Part shown: piece after piece, positions 44,189-54,354 of the stretch
Position numbering within the stretch: position 1 is the first letter of the stretch
How the letters are laid out: the number at the start of each line of letters is the position of its first letter
Assembly (NCBI RefSeq): GCF_005280585.1
Contig: NZ_SZVO01000010.1
Span: 248,001-312,000, forward strand
DNA: 64,000 bases
Source: Dyadobacter frigoris
GTDB taxonomy: Bacteria; Bacteroidota; Bacteroidia; Cytophagales; Spirosomataceae
Reading direction: 5' to 3'
The notes under the pieces: model-generated
The model's input: the letters and a program-made list of their open reading frames with translations, nothing else
What the model was told of the DNA's origin: nothing
Database searches by the model: none
Program-made: the position numbers and the translations under genes

Positions 44189-44572
44189 ATGGAAGAAAAA
44201 GTAGAACCCAAAGGCAGTGCCGGAGATCACCTGGCCAACGAACGAACTTTTCTTGCCTGGATCCGCACCAGTATAGGCATCATGGGATTTGGCTTTGTTG
44301 TCGTTAAATTTTCATTGTTTGTTCGGCAGATCACAGCCGTTCTGGGAAACAAAAATATAATCCACTCGGCAGGCTATTCTCCTGCTATTGGCATTATACT
44401 GGTAGGTCTCGGTGCATTCATTACGGTTTTTTCTTACACGAGATACATTAATACGAAGAAGCAACTCGAAGCAGGGGGGTATTACCATTCGACCCTTTTA
44501 ATCAAAATGCTTACGGGTGCTATCTTTCTGGTAAGTTTGCTTTTAATCGCGTATTTACTAAAAAGTACATAG
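44189..44572 (+). CDS. DUF202 (YidH-like) membrane protein
   Basis: This 127-residue protein has the DUF202 hallmark HLANERTFLAWIRTSIGIMG near the start and three membrane helices. Function unknown in the family. It follows the adaptor gene by 117 bases and a hairpin, so it may be partly co-transcribed with the pump. Confidence 0.85.
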   Translation: MEEKVEPKGSAGDHLANERTFLAWIRTSIGIMGFGFVVVKFSLFVRQITAVLGNKNIIHSAGYSPAIGIILVGLGAFITVFSYTRYINTKKQLEAGGYYHSTLLIKMLTGAIFLVSLLLIAYLLKST

Positions 44573-45697
44573 TTCAATTTTTACGTTGGCAGCACTTGGA
44601 GGAAGATTTCCTGTTTGACAGACATTATCCCAGGTATCAACTGTGCTAAACTTCTTCTCTTGATACTTATAAATATGATGTGATTCATCCCGAAGTCGCA
44701 TTCCACCTTTCAGTCTCATAATCGCGCTTATCCGCTTTCTAAAACTTCCCCTACGGTAAACCAGGGTTAAACTGGACTTATGATACATTAACAGTCAGAG
44801 ACTTTTTATAAATAGGTCTTTTGATTTATTCAGATCTTTTGAAGTCAGCTCTTGATTTTTTCCAATTGAAGTTCTAATGTGAAAAAATCAGCGAGCACCT
44901 AGTAATTAAAATTATCAATATGACGTCGATGTTATTTGAGGCGACAATCTTAAGTGTAATTCGAATCTGAAATTTAAACTAACCCCAATACCGTGTGCAA
45001 CAGGAGTATTTTCCGACTAAATTAGATTTAAAAAAATCTAACATTTCTCCAAGCTTTTTTTGCGGTCTGGACGGGACTCGAACCTAATCAATATACACTT
45101 GTATATCAATTGTATACGATTGTTAGAATACCTAAACTACACGATTTACGCACTGGTTTTCGCATCAAATTCTTTAAAACCAAATACGGCATTTCTCACA
45201 AAATATCCTGTTAAACTTACTCTTAGATTTTAAGTAGCAATTCTATAACAAAGATATAAAAAAAGTGATAATTTAGAACATTGTAAGTTTATTACCCGAT
45301 TTGCCAATTTTCGCTGTACAAAAAATTATGTTGCAACTGGCAGCTGCCAGAGCTAGTATCTGACTAGTTTGATTGATAAGAAGGCTCTGTATTTTACGTG
45401 CTGGCAGGGCTGCTACACCATATCATAAACATCCTCCACCGTATTAAGATACTGAGAGCTGAGAGGATAAAAGATCCGTTTTTCCATCCAGCACATTGTC
45501 CAGCGTCAAGCGGCTCCGGTTCGAAATAATGTATAAAATTAGGAATTATAAGTGGTCTGACATTTAAGATTGCAAAATAGCCGTTAAAGTCCTGTATTTT
45601 TTTATTTTAACAATCTTAATTTATTGGTTAATATACTACCTTGTCGATGTGTCTCACGATCTTCAACCCTTAATTGAACTCAATACATTCCGTTTAG
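44573..45697. other. Gene-poor interval of 1.1 kb
   Basis: No frame is convincing on either strand. The middle holds a tRNA T-arm-like fragment (45061-45084) followed by AT-rich DNA with short inverted repeats such as TATACACTTGTATA. This is consistent with an old integration scar. The right end should hold the promoter of the PAS kinase. Confidence 0.5.
45061..45084 (-). other. tRNA T-arm-like fragment
   Basis: On the minus strand GGTTCGAGTCCCGTCCAGACC, followed by GCA, resembles the T-loop, half of the T-stem and 3' acceptor strand of a tRNA. The T-stem does not pair fully and no anticodon arm or 5' half is present, so it is not a tRNA gene. Such fragments are left where tyrosine recombinases integrate. 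No integrase is in the window. (The motif quoted is split at 21 bases into two parts here to describe it: T-loop TTCGAGT and acceptor CCAGACC.). Confidence 0.4.
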
Positions 45698-47407
45698 ATG
45701 AATAAAATTCCGTTTCTAAAAGATGGTTGCGAAATGGGTGAGCTGACCCAAAATTTTGATTGGGAAACATCTCCTGTTGGAAAGCCAAGCACTTGGCCGC
45801 AAAGCCTGAGAACCATTGTGTCGATGATTCTACTATCTAAATTTCCTATGTTTTTATGGTGGGGACAGGAGCTTGTGCAGTTTTACAATGATGCCTATAG
45901 GCCCAGCCTTGGCAACGATGGAAAACACCCTAGAGCACTCGGCCAGCGCGGAGAAGAGTGCTGGCCTGAAATATGGCCTACCATCAAACCATTGATTGAT
46001 CAGGTAATGACCACCGGGGTGGCAACATGGAATGAAAATCAACTTATCCCAATTTTCCTTAACGGGCGAATCGAGGATGTTTACTGGACGTTCGGCTACA
46101 GTGCGGTGTTAGATGATGCGGGTCAAATCGGTGGGGTGCTTGTGGTTTGTCAGGAGATTACTCAGATGGTGATCGCAAAAAAAGCACTTGAGCAAAGCGA
46201 AAACCGGTTCAGAAGCATTATTGAGCAGGCACCGCTGGCCGTTTGTCTTTTGAATGGGCCAGAATTGGAGATTGGTGTGGGCAACGATTCCATATTTAAA
46301 GTGTGGGGCAAGGATAAATCAATCGTTGGAAAACGTTTGATTGAGGCATTACCAGAACTCAAAGACCAGAGCTTTATACCGCTGCTTGAAAATGTATACA
46401 GTACCGGAAAACCCCACATTGGCCAAAGCATGTTAGCGAAGCTTTTTAGGAATGAGACGCTGGAGGATGTCTATTTCGATTTCGTATATACGCCCGTCAG
46501 AGATAATTATAATCAGGTAAATGGTGTGCTGGTTCTGGCAATAGAAGTTACACAGCAGGCACTGGCAAAACAGATCATTGAGAATAGTGAGGCCAAATAC
46601 AGGACCCTATGTGTTGAATTGGAACAGCAGGTTCAGAACCGCACTGCCGAGCTGCTGGCAACGGTTCAGGACTTGAAGCATTCGAATGAAAATCTGCACC
46701 AATTCACTTATGTGGCTTCCCATGATCTCCAGGAGCCACTTCGAAAAATAATGACTTTTGGTGATTTACTTAAAAAGAGCTTTCCAGAGCAGCTGGCTAC
46801 CGGGATTGACTATATTGCAAGGATGCAGTCTGCAGCCAGCCGCATGTCAACTTTGATAGTAGATTTGCTCACCTATTCACACATACCTGTTCTTCAAACA
46901 TCCGCAAATCCTGTTTCGACCACAGAGATTATCCGATTAGTCTTGTCGGATCTTGAATTAACAATTGAGCAAACTAAGGCTTCTATTATCATTGGACAGA
47001 TCCCACAAATAACTGGGGATGCTACGCAACTAGGCCAACTGTTTCAAAACCTTTTAAGCAATGCTTTGAAATTTCAAAAGGCAGGTGTGGCTCCACTGAT
47101 TAAGATGGATTCGCAAATTGTACTCGCCTCTGACCTTAAATATAATGTTAAACCTGCCCGCCAGGCTCTTCAATATCACCGAATCGATATAACAGATAAT
47201 GGAACCGGCTTCGATTCTCAATATAACGACCGCATCTTCCAGGTGTTTCAACGACTGCATGGCAAGAATGAATTTGCAGGAAGTGGCATTGGTCTATCGA
47301 TCTGCGCAAAAATTGCTACAAACCATGGTGGCACTATTATCGCTGACAGCGTGCCGGGCGAAGGCACTACATTTAGCTTATACCTACCTGCGGATGAACA
47401 TGATTGA
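45698..47407 (+). CDS. Cytosolic PAS-domain sensor histidine kinase
   Basis: This 569-residue protein has no membrane helix. Two or three PAS-like domains come first (about 10-150 with WPQSLRTIVSMILLSKFPMF, 165-295 with FRSIIEQAPLAVCLL). A coiled linker follows, then HisKA with YVASHDLQEPLRKIMTFG and an ATPase domain with NLLSNALKFQ, DNGTGFD and GSGIGLSIC. Family members of this kind in Bacteroidota often lack an adjacent regulator, as here. The signal is unknown. Confidence 0.85.
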   Translation: MNKIPFLKDGCEMGELTQNFDWETSPVGKPSTWPQSLRTIVSMILLSKFPMFLWWGQELVQFYNDAYRPSLGNDGKHPRALGQRGEECWPEIWPTIKPLIDQVMTTGVATWNENQLIPIFLNGRIEDVYWTFGYSAVLDDAGQIGGVLVVCQEITQMVIAKKALEQSENRFRSIIEQAPLAVCLLNGPELEIGVGNDSIFKVWGKDKSIVGKRLIEALPELKDQSFIPLLENVYSTGKPHIGQSMLAKLFRNETLEDVYFDFVYTPVRDNYNQVNGVLVLAIEVTQQALAKQIIENSEAKYRTLCVELEQQVQNRTAELLATVQDLKHSNENLHQFTYVASHDLQEPLRKIMTFGDLLKKSFPEQLATGIDYIARMQSAASRMSTLIVDLLTYSHIPVLQTSANPVSTTEIIRLVLSDLELTIEQTKASIIIGQIPQITGDATQLGQLFQNLLSNALKFQKAGVAPLIKMDSQIVLASDLKYNVKPARQALQYHRIDITDNGTGFDSQYNDRIFQVFQRLHGKNEFAGSGIGLSICAKIATNHGGTIIADSVPGEGTTFSLYLPADEHD

Positions 47408-47781
47408 GTGATTTTTTGGTGCAGATTGCGCTCGTTGATTAAAGAACTAATTCATGTAGATAAAAGAAATTGTCTATTCTTAAAAGTTAAACCGGTGGAA
47501 AGCTATTTTTCCGGTCTCCTTGGATTCGGCCATTCCAAAAATTTCTTACTTTTTCTTAAAGAATAAAACCCTGGCCTATCACGCTAGTTATTTGACCAGC
47601 GAATGCTAAAGATGTAAATCTAGTGTTTCCAAAGATTGTGACCGGTAATATAAAACATCGGAAATTGGCCAGTTTTATAGGGTGCCTATAATTCTGAGCG
47701 AGTAGCCAATGAAATCAGAAGATCTTTATTAGACTGATTGTGCGTATCACATATCAGTATTTCAGAATCCGTTATTTTAGA
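47408..47781. other. Non-coding interval
   Basis: Convergent to the kinase and the AraC gene. No gene or strong hairpin was recognised. Confidence 0.5.
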
Positions 47782-48642
47782 TTATTTTCCTGATGTAAGC
47801 ATCTGCTGTCCTCTGAACTCCGAAAAATTAATTCCGGCATTCAATTTAAAAAAACGGCTAAAATGAGCCATACTCGTAAACCCAAGCTCGCAGGCAATCT
47901 CCTTCGCTGATTTGTTTGTGAAATACAAATAACGTTTCGCTTCGGAAATGATCCTTCTTTGAATAAGTTTCGATGGGGAAGGATAGTTACAAAGTCCAAA
48001 AATGTTAGTAAGTGTTTTGGGTGACTTATTCATCGCCTGGGCATAAAACTGAACCTCGTGCTCCTTACGGTAATTGGCTTCAACCAGTAAATTAAACTTA
48101 CGGATAACATCCATTTTCTCCTCTGAGAAACAGTCGTAATTCTGGGTTTGCTTTTTCGCTATACGGGTGATTTTAATGATCAGCCGTTTTAAAAGTGTAC
48201 GCAGCATCTCACCCTGCATCTTATCTCTAATCGACATATCCTCGACACACATTGTTTGAATCGTCAGGATGCCTTCTATTTCTTCTTTAGACAAATGAAC
48301 AAAAAGAGGGTTCTGTATACCGTAAAACAGAAAACCCACACATCCCACTTCGGCATCATGATCAGCAATGCAGTAAAAACTCCGGTTAAACTGCCAGGCG
48401 ATCAAATTTTCGGGCTCATCAAAAATAAAATGCTGGTTGGAAACAAGCGGGAGTATACAGCCTGATGGAAAAGTGTGGCGAATTTTATCAATTACAACCC
48501 CCTGCTGCACTCCAAGGTTTAATACGATAGTAGATAACACCTCCTTACTTCCGTTCAAAAGTCCTTCACCTTTCAGTGACCCTTCGCCGTCACTTACCCT
48601 AAACTGTCCGTACGTCATCCGGTCTTCAAATTGCCATTTCAT
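47782..48642 (-). CDS. AraC-family transcriptional regulator
   Basis: This 286-residue protein has a cupin-like N-terminal half with CILPLVSNQHFIF and a C-terminal AraC double helix-turn-helix (SPKTLTNIFGLCNYPSPSKL, then SAKEIACELGFTSMAHFSRF). The gene is 76 bases downstream of the spondin-domain lipoprotein gene on the same strand, with which it may be co-transcribed or which it may control. Confidence 0.88.
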   Translation of the reverse strand: MKWQFEDRMTYGQFRVSDGEGSLKGEGLLNGSKEVLSTIVLNLGVQQGVVIDKIRHTFPSGCILPLVSNQHFIFDEPENLIAWQFNRSFYCIADHDAEVGCVGFLFYGIQNPLFVHLSKEEIEGILTIQTMCVEDMSIRDKMQGEMLRTLLKRLIIKITRIAKKQTQNYDCFSEEKMDVIRKFNLLVEANYRKEHEVQFYAQAMNKSPKTLTNIFGLCNYPSPSKLIQRRIISEAKRYLYFTNKSAKEIACELGFTSMAHFSRFFKLNAGINFSEFRGQQMLTSGK

Positions 48643-48718
48643 ATTCTTGTCGGTTTAATAAACCATTAACCGGGCATTTATTTTCAAAGATAAATGCCCG
48701 GATCTTAAATTCAACTGT

Positions 48719-50017
48719 TTATTTGAGCGTCACCTTTATGAAATCAGCGATTGCAGGAAGCGTCGTATAAGGATTCGGATTTGGTACCGCTGCAATAGGC
48801 TTGCTTTCGGCGAGAGGCGTTCCGGCCAGGTTGAACTGGGTAATGCCTGCTCCGGGGAATTGGTCAAGGGCTGTTCCGTTATCATAAAGTTTTATGCTAG
48901 AAGAAATGTCACCTTTTTGGGTTGCATCCACCCCGTTATCGACCATTGTAAAAAACCAGTCGTTTGAAAATCCATACATGGTAGCAATCGCAAGGCGGTC
49001 ACCGCTTGCAACGGAAAGTTCCTGGGATACGCTGCTGCCTGCCATGCCATTGATCATTGGAAGAAGCACCGTACTTGAAGCCGCGGCCAGGATATAGGCA
49101 TTTTTTACCCCCGGTTTTGTTTTCAAAAACGCCGCGAGATCCGCCGCATTTCCCTGCTGCGCTAGTCTTTTCAGACCTTCTCCACGGTCATTTTCGCCTA
49201 CCTTGAATATCGGGTTATCAATTCCATTGTAAATGACTACCAGAATTGGCGAAAGCGGTGTAAAAATGCCTGTTTTTGTCTTAACGTAGGTAGTCAAAGG
49301 GGTGTTGTCTCCCATTTCAGCAATGGAAGTCAATCCGTTGGCAGTAGGCATACCTTCGGAATATAAAGGTGAAGGGCTTAGCAAATTACCTCCCACAATA
49401 TAGGAAACCGACCACACACCCGGGCTAAAAGGGGTTTCATTGGCAGTCCCGCCGGAAATATTTTTCAGCGTCAATGTAAAATAGGAATTGCCGTCATACT
49501 TTAATGTTGCCTGCATCAAAGAAGATGCGGCCAAGTAGGTATTTCCCTGTGCATCTGCGCCTTTTACCTCGGTGATATTCTTAGAATCCGCTGCGCCCGG
49601 ATGGGTTACGGCTAAGCCAGGCACCTGGTTAATACGCGTTCCGTTATCCCAAAGCTTGATCTGGGATGATACATCTCCCTCGATCGGTGTACCGGCACCG
49701 TCATAAACGAGTATCCCTGGGTTGGAAGGTGCAAAAAACAAATCGTTAGACCAGCCATACATTGTTGCAAAAGATAATGCCTCTCCTTTTGCCGCCGAAA
49801 ATTTGATACTCACCGATTGGCCAGGGAGTATGACAGCCGGAGTACCTGTCCCCTGAAATGTGCCCGACTGAACCAGTGGCCTTGAATCCAAAACATTTTC
49901 GATGGTAATTGTTGTCTTATTGTCCATCATTTCAGGATCATGGTCGGTACAGGCTCCAAAAAAAATGGGTGAAAAAGCCAATGCCGCCCGGTAAATGATC
50001 TGTGTGTAGTTTTTCAT
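48719..50017 (-). CDS. Spondin-domain lipoprotein with two repeats
   Basis: Starting at MKNYTQIIYRA gives 432 residues: signal peptide with lipobox FFGAC, then two spondin_N-like domains. Each has ATMYGWSNDLFFAP or ATMYGFSNDWFFTM, followed by a GDVSSQIKLWDNGTRINQVPG type stretch. A signal start at 50044 would add nine odd residues. Spondin domains bind lipids or matrix in animals. In bacteria they are common, exported and of unknown role. A duplicated domain in one lipoprotein is notable. Confidence 0.85.
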   Translation of the reverse strand: MKNYTQIIYRAALAFSPIFFGACTDHDPEMMDNKTTITIENVLDSRPLVQSGTFQGTGTPAVILPGQSVSIKFSAAKGEALSFATMYGWSNDLFFAPSNPGILVYDGAGTPIEGDVSSQIKLWDNGTRINQVPGLAVTHPGAADSKNITEVKGADAQGNTYLAASSLMQATLKYDGNSYFTLTLKNISGGTANETPFSPGVWSVSYIVGGNLLSPSPLYSEGMPTANGLTSIAEMGDNTPLTTYVKTKTGIFTPLSPILVVIYNGIDNPIFKVGENDRGEGLKRLAQQGNAADLAAFLKTKPGVKNAYILAAASSTVLLPMINGMAGSSVSQELSVASGDRLAIATMYGFSNDWFFTMVDNGVDATQKGDISSSIKLYDNGTALDQFPGAGITQFNLAGTPLAESKPIAAVPNPNPYTTLPAIADFIKVTLK

Positions 50018-50340
50018 AATTGTCTCTTTGTTTGCAGGAAACAACCTTGTTTCCTATTGATGTTTTATAAGACAAATGTATGGGTCCGGGTAATATGGAT
50101 AAATGCCCGTATTTCCCGATTACTTGCCCAAACCTCCCGGGCCGGTAATTTATCTGAAACGAGACTCTGGACAGAAAACCAAGTACATAAGCTTTGCAGA
50201 CTTGGTAATCTGGGAATACTCGCCTTCCTGCGTGCATCGGGCAAAACCGTCAATCATTCGGGAATTCTGGTCATTTTCAGCTTTCAAAATACTGTCTATC
50301 TTTCGCTCCAATACATTCCCATCTTTTAATCCCCAAAAAA

Positions 50341-51057
50341 ATGACTCAGTCAGAACAAATTTCAATTTTCAAGACCATACTAAAATGCACATCCTTAATT
50401 ATGATTTTGATATGCCCGACGGTGCATCCGGTATCCGCCAGACCGGTACCAACTAAAAGTCACTTTATTTCCAGCTGGACTGAAAAAGACAGCACGGACT
50501 TAAAATCGTGCACCATTCCATCATACCCGCAAGACATCAGTCCGCTGCTTAACGGGGAAACAATTCCTGTATTGAACCTGATTGATTTGGCTGGAAAAAG
50601 CGTTAGCCTAAATGAAGTTGTTTCAAAAAAACCAACCATACTTATTTTTTACAGAGGCGGCTGGTGCCCCTACTGCTCCAAGCAACTATCGGGCATACAA
50701 TTGATTGAAAAAGACCTTAATAAAATGGGCTATCAGGTGATTGCGACAAGCACAGACAGCCCCGAAAACCTGACATTGACTATAGACAAACAAAAATTAT
50801 CTTACATGCTTTTATCGGATGCGGATCTTCACGCGTCAAAATTGTTTGGGATAGCATTTAAAGCACCTGCTGATTACGATAAAATACTACCAGAGGCGTC
50901 GGCTTACAAAAACACAGAGAAGCTTTTGCCGGTACCGTCTGTTTTTATTCTGGATAAGAAAGGTAAAATACTCTTTGAATACATTAACCCTAATATTACC
51001 GAAAGGATAAGTCCGGAGCTATTAAAGGCTGCTGCTTCGGCCTTAATTAAAATGTAA
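50341..51057 (+). CDS. Exported peroxiredoxin-like (AhpC/TSA) protein
   Basis: This 238-residue protein has a membrane-spanning or signal segment near residue 18-30 and a thioredoxin-like domain with ILIFYRGGWCPYCSKQLSG (CPYC), the IATSTDSPENL strand and SVFILDKKGKILFEYINPN. It belongs to the peroxiredoxin-like AhpC-TSA group rather than classic AhpC because of the CPYC pair. It probably reduces peroxides or disulfides in the periplasm. It stands alone, divergent from the spondin gene. Confidence 0.8.
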   Translation: MTQSEQISIFKTILKCTSLIMILICPTVHPVSARPVPTKSHFISSWTEKDSTDLKSCTIPSYPQDISPLLNGETIPVLNLIDLAGKSVSLNEVVSKKPTILIFYRGGWCPYCSKQLSGIQLIEKDLNKMGYQVIATSTDSPENLTLTIDKQKLSYMLLSDADLHASKLFGIAFKAPADYDKILPEASAYKNTEKLLPVPSVFILDKKGKILFEYINPNITERISPELLKAAASALIKM

Positions 51058-51363
51058 GCAAAGCTTTTAATCATGTCTGGAATCTGAACATGATTGAGTA
51101 AAAACAGTTACCTACTACAATGCAAATCAGTACCGTTAAAAAAAGACCTTCCTTCACAAAACATACAAGAAAAAGATCAAGAGACCGAGAGATATCAACT
51201 GGACTTTTGATCTTTTTTAAATGATTCCAAAGCAAAATCTCTGACAAAATATTACAGTACACATACTTGCATGTTGTTATGGCTATTGTAAGTGTCCTTG
51301 ATAATCAGACACCCAAAAACCCTGAAAGGTCAATAGATAACTTAAAATCAAATTTAAATCGAA
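51058..51363. other. Non-coding interval
   Basis: Between the peroxiredoxin-like gene and the DinB pseudogene, both ending here. No gene or strong hairpin was recognised. Confidence 0.45.
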
Positions 51364-51900
51364 TTAACGCTTAGGGAAATCTATGCTAGCTTTCACCTCT
51401 TCAATTTGCTGCGTATATCGGTTACAATGGGCGGATATCAGCAAGATAAACTGATAATCATCGTATGTCCCAATGGGTAATACTGCGATATGATTTCGTA
51501 AATCTTCCTTAGTACTTCTAACAAAGGTGATCAGTTTGTTACGGTTTTCTTTGAAGGATGTAAGTGCTTCATCCAAATTTTCATAATGCGAATTTGCCGG
51601 TTGCAAGGTTTCAAAAGTTTTCGACTTGTGCGAACGGTCTTCGATAGCTTTGATCAGTGAATTTGATTTCTTCTCTTTTTTCAGGGTTTGAAGGCTTTTT
51701 AAGAAACTCTTCTACATTATTCTTCCAGAGATTTTTTTCGCAGCTGCAATATGTTTAACACATTCCTCTATCCTCCATTTGCCGACAGCAGGTTTGAACG
51801 TTAATTGCAACCCATTCAAATCCTATACTACGTCATTTACTGCTAATTCCCATTGTGTTAAAAAGTTTAATGCATAATCGATTTCCTAATCCGTAAGCAT
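51364..51900 (-). pseudogene. DinB-family protein, broken
   Basis: From an ATG at 51898-51900 (MLTD, then an in-frame TAG, then EIDYALNFLTQWELAVND) the frame shows a second TAG, then GLQLTFKPAVGKWRIEECVK, the W-x-x-E-x-x-x-H-I pattern of DinB proteins. It then shifts frame near AAAKK and returns to the first frame for the C-terminus (LDEALTSFKENRNKLITFVR and SAHCNRYTQQIEEVKASIDF). The overall span of 179 codons is a normal DinB length. Two nonsense codons and compensating frameshifts make it a clear pseudogene. Confidence 0.7.
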
Positions 51901-51921
51901 GATCGGTCATGCAATCCTACG

Positions 51922-52181
51922 ATGAAGCACTATCCACTGATAAATCGTTCATTCCTCTACTCTATTTTCACCACGTTGCGCTATAAAAACAACCTGGTGC
52001 CGATGATCATTGGCATTACGGTATACTGTCATTACTAATCTTTATTATCCCCGGCGTTACCCGGTTTTTCAGTCTGGAAACAGTGAATCTTAGCCAGCTG
52101 ATAATTAGTGTCGGATTTGTGATTACGGTCTGGTATGAGATCGTTAAATTTTATAGTCGCAAAAAAGATAAATCCCAATGA
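51922..52181 (+). pseudogene. C-terminal fragment of a cation P-type ATPase
   Basis: MKHYPLINRSFLYSIF and RYKNNLVPMIIGITV read from an ATG at 51922. The next frame continues as LLIFIIPGVTRFFSLETVNL, then SQLIISVGFVITVWYEIVKF and a stop at 52181. Together they match the end of the C-terminal membrane domain of Ca2+/H+-type P-ATPases, with one frameshift. The rest of such a gene is missing. It lies beside an intact copper-type ATPase but is from a different subfamily. Confidence 0.55.
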
Positions 52182-52368
52182 TAAGCATCCACAAATCAAT
52201 GGTTTAAGTGAACATTATCCTGCATTTAATTACAGCCAGTTTGGATAGATACATCACCCACAAAATGAATTGAGTTTCATATATAAAAATAGACGGATAA
52301 ATAATTGTGGCTTTACACTTACAAATCATAGCGCACAATTCCAAAAAGCTTTATGGTAAACGCTTGTC

Positions 52369-54351
52369 TTACTTCACTTTCAACAAACTTGCATTGATTG
52401 CGACCACAACGGTACTCACGGCCATTAAAGCAGCACCCACTGCCGGATTTAATAAAATACCCCAGCGATACAGCACACCGGCAGCCAAAGGCAAAGCAAC
52501 CACGTTATACGCCGTAGCCCAGATTAAGTTCTGAATCATTTTGCGATGCGTTGCTTTGCCAAATAAAATAAGGCTTACAATGTCTTTGGGGTTGCTGTTT
52601 ACCAGTACGATTCCCGCTGTTTCGGCGGCGATATCACTTCCACTGCCAACCGCAATACCGATATCAGCCTGCGCCAGGGCGGGTGCATCGTTCACGCCGT
52701 CGCCGGTCATGGCTACAAATGCTCCGTTTTTTTGTAGTTCCTTTATTTTTTCAAGCTTCTGATCAGGCAACACTTCCGCCGTAAAACTTTCCATGCCCAG
52801 GGTTTCGCACACACTTTTTGCCACCTTCTTGTTATCCCCGGTCAGTAAAATAGACTTGATATTATTCTCTTTCAATGTCTGGATAGCCCCTGCCGACTCG
52901 GGCCTGATCTGATCTGAAAGGGCAATATATCCGGCCAGCTCGGTATCGATGATCAAAAAAACAACTGTTTCCGTATCATTGACTTTCAGGTCTTTGACCG
53001 TGATATTATTTTCCTTCAGATAACCCGGACTAACAACCCGCATTGTTTTGCCTTCTACCTTTGCCTCGATTCCCTGGCCGGTAATGGCTTTGAAATTTTC
53101 CGCAGATGGCATATCCAAAGAAAGCGCTTTGGCTTTTTCCAAAATACCGGTGGCAATGGGATGCTCTGATTTTTGTTCCAGTCCCGCCGACAAGCGGATG
53201 ATCTCATCTTCGGTCATGTCCTTTTGGACAGGAACCACTTTTGATACCTCGAATTTTCCTATTGTCAGCGTACCTGTTTTGTCAAAAACAACGGTGGTGA
53301 TTTTCCTGGCATTTTCGAAAGCAGATCTGTTTTTAATCAGGAGACCATGTTTTGCAGCCAGCGACGTAGATCTGGCTACTACCAGCGGCACAGCCAACCC
53401 CAACGCATGAGGGCAGCAGATGACGATCACCGTCACCATGCGCTCGATGGAAAAAGCAAGGTTCTGTCCACTTATATACCAATAAGTAAACGTGATAATA
53501 CCTGTACCGAGGGCGATAAAAGTCAGCCATTTTGCGGCCGTATCTGCCAGCAGCTGCGTCTGGGATTTTGATTTCTGCGCGTCATCCACGAGCTTGATCA
53601 CCTTGGATAGGTACGAATCCTTGGCTTCATGCGACACCGTTACCTGTATGGAACCGTTCCCGTTGATCGAGCCGGCAATCACCTTATCGCCGTTTGTTTT
53701 TTTCACTGGTTTAGATTCCCCCGTCAGCATCGACTCGTTCAGATAACTTTCTCCTTCCGAAATCACACCGTCGGCCGCAATTTTTTCTCCGGGTTTTACA
53801 AGAATGATATCGTTTTCCCGAAGTGTATCAGTTTCTACATCCTCTATGCTGTCGCCTACCATCTTATGAGCATCTGACGGCATCAGTTCTACCAGAAGTT
53901 TAAGTTCTTTTGAAGCACCTGCAATAGACTTCATTTCAATCCAGTGCCCCAGCAGCATCACTAAAATCAGACTTGCCAATTCCCAGTAGAAGTCCATGCC
54001 TTTCAGACCAAATACCGTTGCAGTACTGTACAAATAGGACACAGTAATCGCAAAGCCGATGAGTGTCATCATGCCTGGATTTTTTTCTTTCAGTTCACTG
54101 ACTAACCCTTTTAAAAATGGCCAGCCTCCGTAAAAAAAGACAATCGTCGACAAAGCGCACAGGATGTAGGACGAGCCCGTAAACTGCCAGTTAACTCCCA
54201 TAAACTGCTGAATCATCGGAGACAGCATCATAATAGGCACGGTGAGCACTAAAACAACATAAAAACGCCTTTTAAAATCCGCAATCATCATCGCATGATG
54301 ATCTGCGCCGCCCATGTCTTTCATTGGCTTTTTATGCATCGAATGTTCCAT
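52369..54351 (-). CDS. CopB-type heavy-metal P-type ATPase
   Basis: This 660-residue protein has a short His/Met-rich N-terminus (MEHSMHKKPMKDMGGADHHA) in place of the usual CxxC domains. It has eight membrane helices, and the metal site is CPH at 313-315 (the IB-3 group, Cu2+/Ag+ export). The phosphorylation site is DKTGT with D357, and GDGVNDAPALAQADIG is in the hinge. It pumps copper or silver outward across the inner membrane. A small membrane frame ends 3 bases before it. Confidence 0.92.
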   Translation of the reverse strand: MEHSMHKKPMKDMGGADHHAMMIADFKRRFYVVLVLTVPIMMLSPMIQQFMGVNWQFTGSSYILCALSTIVFFYGGWPFLKGLVSELKEKNPGMMTLIGFAITVSYLYSTATVFGLKGMDFYWELASLILVMLLGHWIEMKSIAGASKELKLLVELMPSDAHKMVGDSIEDVETDTLRENDIILVKPGEKIAADGVISEGESYLNESMLTGESKPVKKTNGDKVIAGSINGNGSIQVTVSHEAKDSYLSKVIKLVDDAQKSKSQTQLLADTAAKWLTFIALGTGIITFTYWYISGQNLAFSIERMVTVIVICCPHALGLAVPLVVARSTSLAAKHGLLIKNRSAFENARKITTVVFDKTGTLTIGKFEVSKVVPVQKDMTEDEIIRLSAGLEQKSEHPIATGILEKAKALSLDMPSAENFKAITGQGIEAKVEGKTMRVVSPGYLKENNITVKDLKVNDTETVVFLIIDTELAGYIALSDQIRPESAGAIQTLKENNIKSILLTGDNKKVAKSVCETLGMESFTAEVLPDQKLEKIKELQKNGAFVAMTGDGVNDAPALAQADIGIAVGSGSDIAAETAGIVLVNSNPKDIVSLILFGKATHRKMIQNLIWATAYNVVALPLAAGVLYRWGILLNPAVGAALMAVSTVVVAINASLLKVK

Positions 54352-54354
54352 ATA

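Noticed and set aside
44558..44788. 76-codon minus-strand frame after DUF202
   Set aside because: No protein-like pattern and it overlaps the DUF202 end.
45061..45084. tRNA gene
   Set aside because: Only the 3' T-arm-like part is present; no D-arm, anticodon arm or 5' acceptor strand.
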